From positions 169,501 through 233,500 of the forward strand of contig JADKEK010000003.1 in NCBI GenBank assembly GCA_016718035.1: a DNA stretch of 64,000 nucleotides, given 5' to 3'. The DNA is from Bacteroidota bacterium (GTDB lineage Bacteria; Bacteroidota; Bacteroidia; Chitinophagales; BACL12). Both the position numbers and the translations under genes were made by a program. Within the stretch, counting starts at the first letter, position 1; every line of letters starts with the position of its first letter. Below the pieces are notes generated by a model. It did not search any database, was not told the DNA's origin, and worked only from the letters and a program-made list of their open reading frames with translations. Shown in pieces: positions 43,446 to 51,691 of the stretch.

Positions 43446-43988
43446 GTGTTAGAATCCTTAATCACATCGCGAACTCGAATCAAACTGCTGTTAAAGTTTT
43501 TTTCCAACAGCAAATCGTCGGCTCATTTGAGAGGTTTGGCAAAGGAGATGCATGAATCTACCAATGCTGTTCGCCTCGAACTCAACAAACTTTCCAAAGC
43601 CGGTTTCTTAGTTTCCTTCGATGAAGGCAATACCATTCAATACCGGGCAAATGAAAAACACCCTCTGTTCCCGGAATTAAAAAGTTTAGTCAGAAAGTAT
43701 TTAGGTCTTGACAAAGTGGTTGAGAATATCGTCAACCAGATTGGCGAAATAAAATTTGCCTGTATTACCGGCGACTATGCTGAAGGTATAGATAGTGGTA
43801 TAATAAATCTGGTAATTGTTGGTGAGGTTGATAGGGATAAATTACAATATTGGGTAAATAAAACCGAAGCATTAATAAATAGGAAAGTGTCGACAACCAT
43901 ATTAAACACCGACAGCTTTATTATTTGGAAAGCGGAGGGCAACATAGAAAGTTCAATTGTATTGTGGACAAACAATACAGCTGAATAA
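43446..43988 (+). CDS. Winged-helix regulator with degenerate nucleotidyltransferase-like domain
   Basis: A 180-residue protein probably controlling the polysaccharide operon that follows. Residues 1-75 form an ArsR-type winged helix (LITSRTRIKLLLKFF; STNAVRLELNKLSKAGFLVSF). From about 100 the sequence resembles a nucleotidyltransferase core (FACITGDYAEGIDSGIINLVIVG), but the catalytic G-S is G-D and the D-x-D positions read I-N, so it is likely catalytically dead and may sense a nucleotide or sugar nucleotide. The GTG at 43446 is the start codon. Such wHTH-NTase-like proteins are found next to surface-glycan clusters in Bacteroidota; the regulatory role is inference. Confidence 0.75.
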   Translation: MLESLITSRTRIKLLLKFFSNSKSSAHLRGLAKEMHESTNAVRLELNKLSKAGFLVSFDEGNTIQYRANEKHPLFPELKSLVRKYLGLDKVVENIVNQIGEIKFACITGDYAEGIDSGIINLVIVGEVDRDKLQYWVNKTEALINRKVSTTILNTDSFIIWKAEGNIESSIVLWTNNTAE

Positions 43989-44052
43989 TTATTTTATTTT
44001 TTAACTGTCTGCTCAACACACTATGTGACTGAGGAGGCGAAGCTGTAAAAAG

Positions 44053-44931
44053 ATGTTTCAATTCGACTATCAACAACCAAAGGTGATTGCAGAAATTGGA
44101 TGTAATCATATGGGTGATTTTGAGATTGCAAAAACGCTTATTCGGTTAGCAAAAGAATGTGGCGCTGATTATGCAAAATTCCAAAAACGCAATCCCAAAG
44201 AATTATTAAGCGAACAACAATACAACGCTTCACATCCTGAGCCTTGGCAGAGTTATGGTGAAACATACGGCCAACATCGCGAGTACCTCGAATTTAATAT
44301 TGAACAACATCAACAATTAAAAACATATGCTGAATCCATTGGCATTGGATACAGTGCATCTGTTTGGGATATAAGTAGTGCAAATGATATTATTAAGTTA
44401 CAGCCTGACTTTATTAAAATTCCATCTGCCTGTAATTTAAATATGCAGTTATTAAGTGTTTTACGAGATAATTACCAGGGTGATGTTCACATATCAATAG
44501 GTATGACCACATCGGCAGAAACAGCATCAATTGTAGCCTTTTTTAATAATACGCCGGAAAATAAAAATAGATTGATTTTATATAGTTGCACTAGCGGTTA
44601 CCCAATAAAATTTAATGAAATCTGTTTATTGGAAATAAATAAATTATATCAAAACTACGGAGATAAGGTAAAAGCAATTGGGTTTAGTGGTCATCATTTA
44701 GGTATTGCAACTGACATAGCTGCTTATACACTTGGAGCTCGTTGGATTGAACGTCATTTTACCCAAGACAGAACATGGAAAGGCACTGATCATGCTGCAA
44801 GTTTGGAAGTTCCGGGCTTACAAAAATTGGTTCGCGATTTACACCACACCTTTGAAGCATTACAATATAAAGAGAAAGAAATATTAGATGTTGAAACTGT
44901 TCAACGCAACAAATTAAAAAATAACGGGTAA
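44053..44931 (+). CDS. NeuB-family nonulosonic acid synthase lacking SAF domain
   Basis: A 292-residue aldolase-type enzyme that condenses phosphoenolpyruvate with a hexose (phosphate) to a nine-carbon sugar acid. Family motifs: VIAEIGCNHMGD (13-22), DYAKFQKRNP, FIKIPSACNLN, GFSGHHLGIA with the metal-site His pair, and ERHFTQDRTWKGTDHAAS. It stops at about residue 290, so the C-terminal antifreeze-like (SAF) domain of sialic acid synthases, which helps bind the N-acetyl group, is missing. The partner phosphatase gene at 48391 hints at a phosphorylated product. The stop overlaps the next gene by 1 base (TAATG). Confidence 0.85.
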   Translation: MFQFDYQQPKVIAEIGCNHMGDFEIAKTLIRLAKECGADYAKFQKRNPKELLSEQQYNASHPEPWQSYGETYGQHREYLEFNIEQHQQLKTYAESIGIGYSASVWDISSANDIIKLQPDFIKIPSACNLNMQLLSVLRDNYQGDVHISIGMTTSAETASIVAFFNNTPENKNRLILYSCTSGYPIKFNEICLLEINKLYQNYGDKVKAIGFSGHHLGIATDIAAYTLGARWIERHFTQDRTWKGTDHAASLEVPGLQKLVRDLHHTFEALQYKEKEILDVETVQRNKLKNNG

Positions 44932-45659
44932 TGGAAGTTTTGGCAATAATTCCGGCAAGGTCGGGCAGCAAAGGTTTACCGGGCAAAAATATTAAGCCAT
45001 TGTTGCAACATCCATTAATTGCGTATAGTATTAAAGCCGCATTATCAAGTAAATTGGTTACCAGAACGATAGTTAATACCGATTCAAATCAAATAGCAGA
45101 TATTGCCAAAACATATGGTGCTGAAACGCCATTTTTAAGACCAAGTGTTTTAGCAGGTGATTTTACTACTGACTTAGAAGTATTTCAACATCAATTGCAA
45201 TGGTTAAAAGAAAATGAAGGATATATACCTGATTTAATAGTGCAACTTCGTCCAACATCGCCAATTCGTTTTGATGGCTGGATTGACGAAGCTATTACAA
45301 AATTACAAAGTAGCAATGCAGATTCATTACGAGCAATTACTGAGTCGCCAAACACACCATTTAAAATGTGGTTACTCAATGCCAATAATGAAGAAATAAT
45401 GGAGCCATTGTTAAAAGTAAATGGTATAGATGAACCTTATAATCAGCCGAGGCAAAAACTTCCGGTTGTATATTGGCAAACAGGAACTTTAGATGTTATT
45501 AAAACATCGCTTATCAGCGAAAATCAATCAATGAGCGGTAAACATATAATTCCATTTATTATAGATAAAAAATATGCCATTGATATTGACGATGTAAATA
45601 GTTTTTACAAGGCAGAAGAAATAATCCAGCAAACCAATTGTATAAAGTTTGATGAATAA
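44931..45659 (+). CDS. Acylneuraminate cytidylyltransferase family protein (CMP-sugar acid synthetase)
   Basis: A 242-residue cytosolic enzyme that activates a nine- or eight-carbon sugar acid with CTP to its CMP form. Signature IPARSGSKGLPGKN at 7-20 holds the CTP-binding and metal-binding residues, followed by LVTRTIVNTDSNQIADIAK, GAETPFLRP and LIVQLRPTSPIR. It follows the NeuB-like synthase by a 1-base overlap and precedes an oxidoreductase with an 11-base overlap, confirming a shared pathway. Exact sugar acid (KDN, legionaminic or other) cannot be told. Confidence 0.9.
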   Translation: MEVLAIIPARSGSKGLPGKNIKPLLQHPLIAYSIKAALSSKLVTRTIVNTDSNQIADIAKTYGAETPFLRPSVLAGDFTTDLEVFQHQLQWLKENEGYIPDLIVQLRPTSPIRFDGWIDEAITKLQSSNADSLRAITESPNTPFKMWLLNANNEEIMEPLLKVNGIDEPYNQPRQKLPVVYWQTGTLDVIKTSLISENQSMSGKHIIPFIIDKKYAIDIDDVNSFYKAEEIIQQTNCIKFDE

Positions 45660-46617
45660 ACAATCTCCCATATTAATAATAGGCGCAGGCTCAATTGGAG
45701 AAAGGCATATCAATAACCTAATACAATTGGGATATACTAATATTCATGTATTTCGCCAACGCAATTTACCCTTAAGGAATGTGGATTCAGCTTGTGTGCA
45801 AATTCATACCGATTGGGAAGTTGTAAAAAATATCGAATTTGTATTTGCCATAATTTGTACCCCAAGCAGTCAGCACTTAGCACAAACAATTTCCTGTCTC
45901 GATTTAAACATGCATGTATTAGTTGAGAAACCACTTTCCCATAATACTAATCATTTAGAGTTGCTAACCGAAAAGGTGAAATCTTCAGGTAAATTAGTTT
46001 ATGTGGCCTACATGATGCGATTTCATCCGCATCTCATTGCTGTTAAAAATAGTATTACCTCAAATGCATATGGTAAATTATTATCCATACAAACACATTG
46101 GGGCAGCTATTTACCCGATTGGCACCCATATGAAGATTACACAACAAGTTATGCAGCACAAAAAGCACTTGGTGGTGGTGTTGCTTTAACCTTGAGTCAT
46201 GATATTGATGTGGTTAACTGGCTTTCCGGAGATGCAATCAAAACCGTTCACAAACATTTTAGTTATGCGCCACATTTGGGAATAGATGTTGAAAGTGTAG
46301 CCGACTTTCAAATTGTTTATGAAAATGATGTTGTGGCTAATGTGCATTTGAATTATTTAGAAAAAACACCAAAACGTGTTTATCAGTTTTTATTTGATAA
46401 AGCCAAAATCACCATTGATTATTTTGCAGCAACTATGGAAATAGACAATATGGGTATTATTACTAAAAATGAAATATCCGACTTTGACCGTAACAATCTA
46501 TTTAAAGATGAGTTAGCTTTTTTTATAAATACAATTCAATCAGGTGAATTGACAACTCTTTCAATGAGTCAGATAGCAGAATCCCACACCATAATAAATT
46601 TATGTAACCATGAGTGA
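45649..46617 (+). CDS. Gfo/Idh/MocA family oxidoreductase
   Basis: A 322-residue NAD(P)-dependent enzyme with an N-terminal Rossmann domain (IIGAGSIGERHIN, GxGxxG at 12-17) and the family's VEKP loop (MHVLVEKPLSHN) near residue 104. The C-terminal alpha/beta domain carries ALGGGVALTLSHDIDVVNWL with the expected His and Asp in the active region. It acts on the sugar or sugar nucleotide of this pathway, perhaps at the 3- or 4-position. Overlaps both neighbours (11 and 8 bases). Substrate unknown. Confidence 0.88.
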   Translation: MMNKQSPILIIGAGSIGERHINNLIQLGYTNIHVFRQRNLPLRNVDSACVQIHTDWEVVKNIEFVFAIICTPSSQHLAQTISCLDLNMHVLVEKPLSHNTNHLELLTEKVKSSGKLVYVAYMMRFHPHLIAVKNSITSNAYGKLLSIQTHWGSYLPDWHPYEDYTTSYAAQKALGGGVALTLSHDIDVVNWLSGDAIKTVHKHFSYAPHLGIDVESVADFQIVYENDVVANVHLNYLEKTPKRVYQFLFDKAKITIDYFAATMEIDNMGIITKNEISDFDRNNLFKDELAFFINTIQSGELTTLSMSQIAESHTIINLCNHE

Positions 46618-47431
46618 AAACATTTCCGTTCAGGATAAGGTAATTCTACTAACCGGAGCTTTTGGGTTAATAGGTAAAACCTTAGCAAAAAGTTTTATAG
46701 CCCAAGGCGCTAAAGTAATTTTAGCTGATGCCAATAAAAAACTGGCACCGCAAATAGCAGCAGAATTTAAAAAATTAAAAGCCAGCAAGCAGGTATTAGT
46801 TTGCCCAACAGACGTAACAAGTCTTTCATCATGCAATAATTGTATAACGTTGGCGCTTAAGAAATTTAAACGCATTGATGTTTTAATAAATAACGCAGCC
46901 ATTGATGCAAAGTTTGATAAACAGGCAAATAAAGTGACCAATTCTACTCGCTTTGAAAATTTCCCATTACCGCTTTTGCAAAAGTCATTTGATGTAAATG
47001 TGAAGGGTTTAGTTCAAATCACTCAACTGGTAATTAAACAAATGTTAAAACAAGGCCATGGTAATATTATCAATGTAGCCTCTACCTATTCATTAGTTGC
47101 TCCTAACCAATCGTTATATGACTTTGGTGAAAGTCAGCAACAATTTAAGCCGGTAGATTATGTAATTACCAAATCGGTTATACCAAATTTAACAAGGTAT
47201 ATTGCCACGTTTTATGCAAAAGATAATATCAGATGTAATGCGATTGCGCCACATGGCATATTTAATGGGCATGACGATAAATTTCTGCAAAACTTTGCTC
47301 AACTAAGTCCTTTAGGCAGAATGGCAGACCGCAATGAGTTCACAGGACCATTTACATTTCTAGCATCAGATGCATCAAGTTATATGACGGGAACAACATT
47401 AGTAGCAGATGGGGGCTGGACGGCATGGTAA
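46610..47431 (+). CDS. SDR family oxidoreductase
   Basis: A 273-residue short-chain dehydrogenase. TGAFGLIGK (15-23) binds NAD(P), NNAAID is the NNAG-like motif, and YVITK in DYVITKSVI is the catalytic Tyr-x-x-x-Lys. The C-terminus (MTGTTLVADGGWTAW) matches classical SDRs. Its place beside NeuB-, NeuA- and Gfo-like genes parallels PtmA-type dehydrogenases in nonulosonic-acid clusters, though this is an analogy. Overlaps the previous gene by 8 bases and the next by 7. Confidence 0.9.
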   Translation: MSENISVQDKVILLTGAFGLIGKTLAKSFIAQGAKVILADANKKLAPQIAAEFKKLKASKQVLVCPTDVTSLSSCNNCITLALKKFKRIDVLINNAAIDAKFDKQANKVTNSTRFENFPLPLLQKSFDVNVKGLVQITQLVIKQMLKQGHGNIINVASTYSLVAPNQSLYDFGESQQQFKPVDYVITKSVIPNLTRYIATFYAKDNIRCNAIAPHGIFNGHDDKFLQNFAQLSPLGRMADRNEFTGPFTFLASDASSYMTGTTLVADGGWTAW

Positions 47432-48387
47432 GAATTACAAAAATTCCCCAGCGTTTAGCTTGTGTTTTAGATGATTTAATTGATTTTAAAAATAAATCGA
47501 GTGCAGTTGTAGAAGAGGGTTTACCTATAATAATAACCGGAGCACCGCGTTCTGCTACAACAACTTTAGAAGAAATTTTCAATTCAAACAGTGTTTTCTT
47601 GCATCATGAACCTTTTATCAAAAACACGCTACTGTGGAAAAAGCAATCGGAAATAAAAACCGATAGTGCAATATATGATAAGGCTGTAATTACTTCAATA
47701 CATCAAAGCATTTTAAGCGGGAAAAGTTGGTCGAATTATAGAAAAGCAGGAAGATGGTATCCTTATGTAACTAAAATGGCTTTACACAAATCGCTGCCAC
47801 TTAAACCGAGAAGAGTGATTATTAAAGATCCGGGAATATCTTTTTGTTTAGATGAAATTGCGCCATTGCTCGGTGAGCATATAGGGATAATATTTATGCG
47901 TAATCCTTTAAGTATAGTAACCAGTTTGAAGCGATTAAACTGGGACCCAATACAACGATTGGAATTAATTTACACCCATCCCTATTTTAAACGTTTCGAT
48001 ATTCATAAGGCCAATATATCGTTAGACAAAATACGCGTAATGCAGCCAATTGAACGCATGGCATTACAAACCTCGTTGCTTCATCATTTTATGCGTAAAC
48101 ATGCAGAGCAGTTACCCAATTATAGCATAGTTTATATGGAATCCTTATTCTCTAATCCATTTTCCAATATTTCTGAGTTATCGAATAAATTAGGTTTTTC
48201 AGCTAATTACATAAAGGAAACACATATAGCAGCCATAACAACAAGAGACATACACCCAATAACCAAGCATAGTTTTAAACGGCAATCGAGTCAATATATC
48301 AAGTATTGGGAAAACAAAATAACGAATGAAGAGTGTGCAATAATTAATAACTATTATTCACTTTTCAATAACCCTTACCAACAATAA
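47425..48387 (+). CDS. Sulfotransferase family protein
   Basis: A 320-residue putative sulfotransferase in the middle of the sugar-acid gene set. The phosphosulfate loop reads IIITGAPRSATTTLEE (residues 35-50), with a proline and alanine inside the usual GxxRSGTT pattern. The second conserved block is VIIKDPGISFCLDEI and then IIFMRNPLSIVTSLKR (3'-phosphate site). Length and layout fit, but the family is divergent. It overlaps the SDR gene by 7 bases, so sulfation appears tied to the same glycan. PAPS-making genes are not in the window. Confidence 0.75.
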   Translation: MVRITKIPQRLACVLDDLIDFKNKSSAVVEEGLPIIITGAPRSATTTLEEIFNSNSVFLHHEPFIKNTLLWKKQSEIKTDSAIYDKAVITSIHQSILSGKSWSNYRKAGRWYPYVTKMALHKSLPLKPRRVIIKDPGISFCLDEIAPLLGEHIGIIFMRNPLSIVTSLKRLNWDPIQRLELIYTHPYFKRFDIHKANISLDKIRVMQPIERMALQTSLLHHFMRKHAEQLPNYSIVYMESLFSNPFSNISELSNKLGFSANYIKETHIAAITTRDIHPITKHSFKRQSSQYIKYWENKITNEECAIINNYYSLFNNPYQQ

Positions 48388-48390
48388 AGT

Positions 48391-48867
48391 ATGGCAAAAA
48401 TTAAACTATTTTTAAGTGATGTAGATGGCGTTATGACCGACGCCGGGATGTACTATACAGCTTCAGGTGATGAGTTTAAAAAATTCAACACACATGATGG
48501 TATGGCATTTAATATATTGCGCGAAGCCGGTATTAAAACGGGCATAATAACTACAGAAAATACAACTATAGTAGAACGCAGAGCAGCAAAACTAAAAATA
48601 GACTATGTATATCAAGGTGCCGGTTTTAAGGGTAAACTTGCAGCTGCAATGGAAATTTGCGTTAAAGAAAATATAACCCTTAATGAAGTGGCCTATATTG
48701 GTGATGATATAAATTGTATTGAGTTATTAAAAGCAGTTGGTATAGCAGCCTGTCCAGCCAATTCAACGAAAAAAGTGAAAGCCATTCCTGGAATAATTCA
48801 TCTGCAAAAAAGTGGTGGCGAAGGTGCTATAAGGGAATTTGTTGATGATTATATTTTAATCGAATAA
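48391..48867 (+). CDS. KdsC-like HAD phosphatase (sugar-acid phosphate phosphatase)
   Basis: A 158-residue HAD-superfamily C0-type phosphatase of the KdsC/YrbI group. Catalytic DVDGVMTD at 10-17 (nucleophile D10), HDGMAF loop, and GDDINC (104-109) binding magnesium. Usual KdsC length (about 160-190). It starts 3 bases after the sulfotransferase. The household substrate is KDO 8-phosphate, but within the NeuB-like/CMP-sugar cluster it may instead dephosphorylate a nine-carbon sugar-acid phosphate, as shown for KDN 9-phosphate in Bacteroides. kdsA is 5 kb away and separately placed, so both roles remain possible. Confidence 0.88.
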   Translation: MAKIKLFLSDVDGVMTDAGMYYTASGDEFKKFNTHDGMAFNILREAGIKTGIITTENTTIVERRAAKLKIDYVYQGAGFKGKLAAAMEICVKENITLNEVAYIGDDINCIELLKAVGIAACPANSTKKVKAIPGIIHLQKSGGEGAIREFVDDYILIE

Positions 48868-48884
48868 AACCACAATATCAAGTT

Positions 48885-50387
48885 GTGCCCAAAAAACCAA
48901 ATCATTTCTTTAAAAACATAAGCAGCAATTATTTCATATATGCTGCCAAATTAGCTGTTGGGCTGTATGCTCTACCTGTTTGTTTAGCTGCTTACGGGAG
49001 TGAGATTTATGGTTTATACTTATTAAGCTTTGGGTTAAGTTCTGCATTAGCAGCTTTTGACCTTGGGTCATCAAGATCCATTTATAGGTATACTATCGAA
49101 TTCGGTTCGGATAATAATCTAGAAAAATTCAAAACGGCATTAGACACGAGCTATTCATTTAATTTGTTTTCAGCTATATTAACAGCAACACTAATAATTA
49201 TACTCGGTCAATTTAGCACTACCTTATTTAATTTGCCAACTGATTCAAAACAAACTGCAACAACAATATTCCTATTAGCTGCAATCAACACTTTTATTAC
49301 AATGCTGGATGCCGCACCCCAAAGTCTTATAACTGCAAATAATCTATTTCACGCTCGAAACAAATATATAGGGGTTTCAATAATCCTCAATCTAATGATT
49401 ATATTAGCAGTACAATATTCCTCAGCTATTAACATCGAATTATATGCGTTTTTGGTAACGATTACTTCAATATTTGTTTGGTTTATGGACCATGAGTTAG
49501 TTAAAAGTAAAAATCTTCTTAAAGGCATTAAAGTTTCCTTCAAAAATTTAACCTATTTAAAACGGTCAGAATATGCTGATTATTCACTCCAAGTTTTTGG
49601 ACTTTCCTTAATAAGTTTCATGGCAATTCAAGCTGACAAGCTGATTATCGCTATCGTTTTGGATACCAGCGCTGTAACCTTATACACGATAATTACAAAA
49701 CCTTATGTTGTATTTAAAGGGATACTTGCTGCAACAATTCCAGTTGTCCAGCCAAAATTGAATGAATATTACTTTAACAATCTTTCAAACAATTTCATAC
49801 AGCTTTCACGTAAATTCACTAGAATTAGTTTTTTCATAATGCTATGCTGCACAATATTGATTGGGCTATATTACAAAGACTTGTTGTCCATATGGCTTAA
49901 AACCAATATATATAATAGCTATGCAAATTGGGGTATTATTAGCATGGCTACCCTTTGTTTAACCTTATTTTACACACAATTTCTGAGAACCTTGTTACAT
50001 TCAAATAAAATAAAGTACATCATTTACTTTTCAATAATAGGCGTTTCTATTAATGTCATTACGAGTACAATTTTATCATACTATATAGGCTTCCAGGGGG
50101 TAATTATTGGAACAACAGTCCAAATTGCTTTAGAATTAATATATTATAAATACCTGGAACGCAAATTTATAAGCACTGACAAATTAAACCTTACTGGGTA
50201 CAATTATCTTATTTATATTTTTACGATAATTCTGCTTTCAGTTGTCTGCTTTATTATGTTAGAATATTTTATCACCACATATTTATTAAAAATTGTATCT
50301 TTCATTGTTTTATTGAGTGCTTTTTCCATAGTTATGTATATGATTTTAATTAAAGAAAATATTGTGAAAAGGGCAACTTTGCATTAA
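48885..50387 (+). CDS. Polysaccharide flippase (Wzx-like, MOP superfamily)
   Basis: A 500-residue inner-membrane protein with about 12-14 hydrophobic segments, starting at a GTG codon. The N-terminus (NISSNYFIYAAKLAVGLYALPVCLAAYGSEIYGLYLLSFGLSSALAAFDLG) is the usual opening of Wzx/RfbX and related exporters, with a following SRSIYRY-like loop. It should flip the lipid-linked repeat unit across the inner membrane before polymerisation or ligation. Weakly conserved family, so the sub-type is not sure. Lies 17 bases after the phosphatase and 5 before the next gene. Confidence 0.82.
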   Translation: MPKKPNHFFKNISSNYFIYAAKLAVGLYALPVCLAAYGSEIYGLYLLSFGLSSALAAFDLGSSRSIYRYTIEFGSDNNLEKFKTALDTSYSFNLFSAILTATLIIILGQFSTTLFNLPTDSKQTATTIFLLAAINTFITMLDAAPQSLITANNLFHARNKYIGVSIILNLMIILAVQYSSAINIELYAFLVTITSIFVWFMDHELVKSKNLLKGIKVSFKNLTYLKRSEYADYSLQVFGLSLISFMAIQADKLIIAIVLDTSAVTLYTIITKPYVVFKGILAATIPVVQPKLNEYYFNNLSNNFIQLSRKFTRISFFIMLCCTILIGLYYKDLLSIWLKTNIYNSYANWGIISMATLCLTLFYTQFLRTLLHSNKIKYIIYFSIIGVSINVITSTILSYYIGFQGVIIGTTVQIALELIYYKYLERKFISTDKLNLTGYNYLIYIFTIILLSVVCFIMLEYFITTYLLKIVSFIVLLSAFSIVMYMILIKENIVKRATLH

Positions 50388-50392
50388 TAAAA

Positions 50393-51691
50393 ATGACTAT
50401 AGCAATTATAGTATCTTTTTTCGATTTAAGAAGTGACTTAAGACGCTTAATAGCCGAATTAAGCAAAACAAATAAAGTTATTTTATTTGTCAAACCAGAG
50501 CACGAGGCGTTAATCAAGCGTCATTTGAGCAATGAAATATCTTATCGTCTAATAAACGAAGCCAAACCGACTTTACGTAATTTTTTGACCACAAGACTGT
50601 TTTTACTATTTAAAAAACTCCCGAAATCTAAACGCAATTATTACCTCATGGAAACTTTCAAAGCCCATGGATTAACAAATTCTAAAACTAAAAAAAAAGC
50701 GTTATCGATTATATTTTTACAAAAACTCATACCACATTTTATGAGTTATGACTTTTATTTAAACAATCTTAGGTATACAAGCAAAACTGATCTATCTGGA
50801 ATTGATGTAGCACTTACATTCACAGAAATACATGATGATTACCTTTATATTCGATTAATAAAATCAAAAACACCGCTTTTTACTTATGTTTATAGCTGGG
50901 ACCATGCATTTAAACACGTAAGATTTTCAAAGCGTATTCAATATCTAGTCTGGCATGCCGGAATTTCAGAGGACCTGGTGACAATGCATGGCATTCCAAA
51001 CAAAAACATTGCCGTTATTGGCTCAACACAATTGTGTTATTTAGATCAGTTTTTGAGCACAAATACATCCCCAAAACACACCTATAAATACTTTTATTAC
51101 GCATGTGGAATTGGCATTCCTTCTCATGTTGAAGACGAACTTGCAATCGTAGTTCAATTAGCAAAAACAATATATACCATTTACCCTACCTACAAGTTAA
51201 TTGTTAGGCCTTATCCAAATTTGAAGAATTGGAATGTTTATGATTTATTAAAAGATCAACCTAATATAATATTAGAAGATAATTACAGGGATCAAGATTT
51301 GGTTACAAGCGAGGAACAAATAATGGAAAAATTTCGTGTGATTTCAAATGCTAAAGGTTTCTTCCATATGGGTACAACATTGGGTTTGGAAGCATGTTTT
51401 ACAAAATGCCCTGTTTTTATAATTGCAACTGTTCCGAAAACGCAATACAGTATAAGTATCTATGATTTTGTTTATCAGTCTCAAAATGTAAAATATTTAA
51501 TCCATTCAAGTAAACTAAATACGATTGTAAGTAACTACCAGTTGAAAGATACCCTAATAAGTATTGACGATACGAAGTTTTTACATTTTAGCAATTTTAT
51601 CAAATCCCAATTTAATAGTGAATCGTTTGAATTAATTACAACAAGGTTTACGAAGCAGTTAAGCAGCTATAATTCACATCGTGCACAGTGA
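50393..51691 (+). CDS. Uncharacterised protein, possible GT-B glycosyltransferase
   Basis: A 432-residue soluble protein that I do not recognise by name. N-terminal IAIIVSFFDLRSDLRRLIAELSK has the look of a Rossmann-type half; later LIVRPYPNLKNW and FFHMGTTLGLEACFTKCPVFIIATVP (about 320-345) resemble the nucleotide-binding half of GT-B enzymes, such as capsule or surface-carbohydrate transferases. A central stretch has YSWDHAFKHVRFS, typical of nucleotide contacts in some of these proteins. No signal or membrane helix. It sits between the flippase and a clear glycosyltransferase, so a glycosyl or glycerol phosphate transfer role is inferred. Stop overlaps the next gene by 11 bases. Confidence 0.6.
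   Translation: MTIAIIVSFFDLRSDLRRLIAELSKTNKVILFVKPEHEALIKRHLSNEISYRLINEAKPTLRNFLTTRLFLLFKKLPKSKRNYYLMETFKAHGLTNSKTKKKALSIIFLQKLIPHFMSYDFYLNNLRYTSKTDLSGIDVALTFTEIHDDYLYIRLIKSKTPLFTYVYSWDHAFKHVRFSKRIQYLVWHAGISEDLVTMHGIPNKNIAVIGSTQLCYLDQFLSTNTSPKHTYKYFYYACGIGIPSHVEDELAIVVQLAKTIYTIYPTYKLIVRPYPNLKNWNVYDLLKDQPNIILEDNYRDQDLVTSEEQIMEKFRVISNAKGFFHMGTTLGLEACFTKCPVFIIATVPKTQYSISIYDFVYQSQNVKYLIHSSKLNTIVSNYQLKDTLISIDDTKFLHFSNFIKSQFNSESFELITTRFTKQLSSYNSHRAQ

Noticed and set aside
44031..44037. Strong Shine-Dalgarno-like GAGGAGG before the NeuB-like gene
   Set aside because: Spacing to the ATG is 15 bases, too long for a normal site, and Bacteroidota rarely depend on these. Not listed as a feature.
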